NCBI GenBank assembly: GCA_021802115.1
Contig: JAKABA010000015.1
Location: 1-52,020 of the forward strand
Source: a bacterium
Lineage (GTDB): Bacteria > Chloroflexota > Dormibacteria > UBA8260 > Bog-877
Length of the DNA: 52,020 nucleotides
Direction: 5' to 3'
The translations under genes were made by a program, and so were the position numbers. Shown here piece by piece: positions 51,873 through 52,020 of the stretch. Each line of letters begins with the position of its first letter. Within the stretch, counting starts at the first letter, position 1. The notes below the pieces were generated by a model. It worked only from the letters and a program-made list of their open reading frames with translations, was not told the origin of the DNA and did not search any database.

Positions 51873-52020
51873 CTGACGGAGAGTTTGATCCTGGCTCAGG
51901 ATTAACGCTGGCGGCGTGCCTGACACATGCAAGTCGAACGAGGCCGCAAGGCCTAGTGGCGGACGGGTGAGTAACACGTGACCAACCAACCCCGAAGTTG
52001 GGAATAGCTCTGCGAAAGTA
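51873..52020 (+). rRNA. 16S ribosomal RNA, 5' end (partial)
   Basis: The universal AGAGTTTGATCCTGGCTCAG (51880-51899) corresponds to E. coli position 8, placing the mature 5' end near 51873. ACGCTGGCGGCGTGCC then ACACATGCAAGTCGAACG and GGCGGACGGGTGAGTAACACG follow as expected. The V1 helix is short (GAGGCCGCAAGGCC). The gene continues beyond the window. Confidence 0.97.

Overview
This is about 52 kb of GC-rich bacterial chromosome with short intergenic gaps, many GTG and TTG starts and many 4-nt start/stop overlaps. The last 148 bases are the 5' end of a 16S rRNA gene. Its opening sequence, a long Alu-containing SRP RNA, nickel SOD, a CysM/Mec/CysO-type cysteine route, SqdB and many apparently leaderless starts suggest a Chloroflexota-like lineage, possibly Dormibacterota, or an actinobacterial relative. 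That placement is inference; the full 16S gene would settle it.

Layout. Positions 1-12,160 look accessory. On the minus strand lies a sugar operon (LacI regulator, fucose/arabinose isomerase-like enzyme, FGGY kinase). Two serine beta-lactamase-fold hydrolases and an LD-carboxypeptidase/diaminopimelate decarboxylase pair follow. Between them sit decayed IS1634-like and IS3-like transposases and about 2 kb with no readable gene. From 12,160 the DNA is compact: Ni-SOD (sodN) divergent from its maturation protease (sodX), an inositol-phosphatase family enzyme, cysM-mec-secG, a peptide-binding protein, tRNA-Leu(CAG), a membrane-anchored serine protease, UDP-sulfoquinovose synthase, thioredoxin reductase, cobalamin adenosyltransferase, acylphosphatase and trpCFBA. 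The minus strand then carries a MarR regulator, the fabF-acpP-fabD-fabG operon and a ferredoxin-reductase-like flavoprotein.

From 32,199 to 35,017 there is a NUDIX-like protein, a YbjQ protein, an amine-oxidase-like flavoprotein and a CysO-like sulfur carrier. mnmA, two small membrane proteins and a polyprenyl diphosphate synthase follow, then five genes in the order nuoJ-K-L-M-N. A class I aldolase (minus), an ABC exporter pair, SRP RNA, dnaX, a YbaB/EbfC protein, recR and the rRNA operon with a near-consensus promoter finish the window.

The most unusual part is 36,952-44,746. The NuoK-, L-, M- and N-like proteins keep the complex I membrane-arm architecture and gene order but, in by-eye alignments, have lost most of the Glu/Lys residues that carry protons in respiratory complex I. 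The adjacent polyprenyl synthase has a duplicated N-terminal half-domain without its aspartate motif. Other leads are a CysO-like carrier whose C-terminus runs five residues past the di-glycine, with a JAMM protease gene elsewhere in the window, and a repeated motif with inverted repeats at the fabF promoter.
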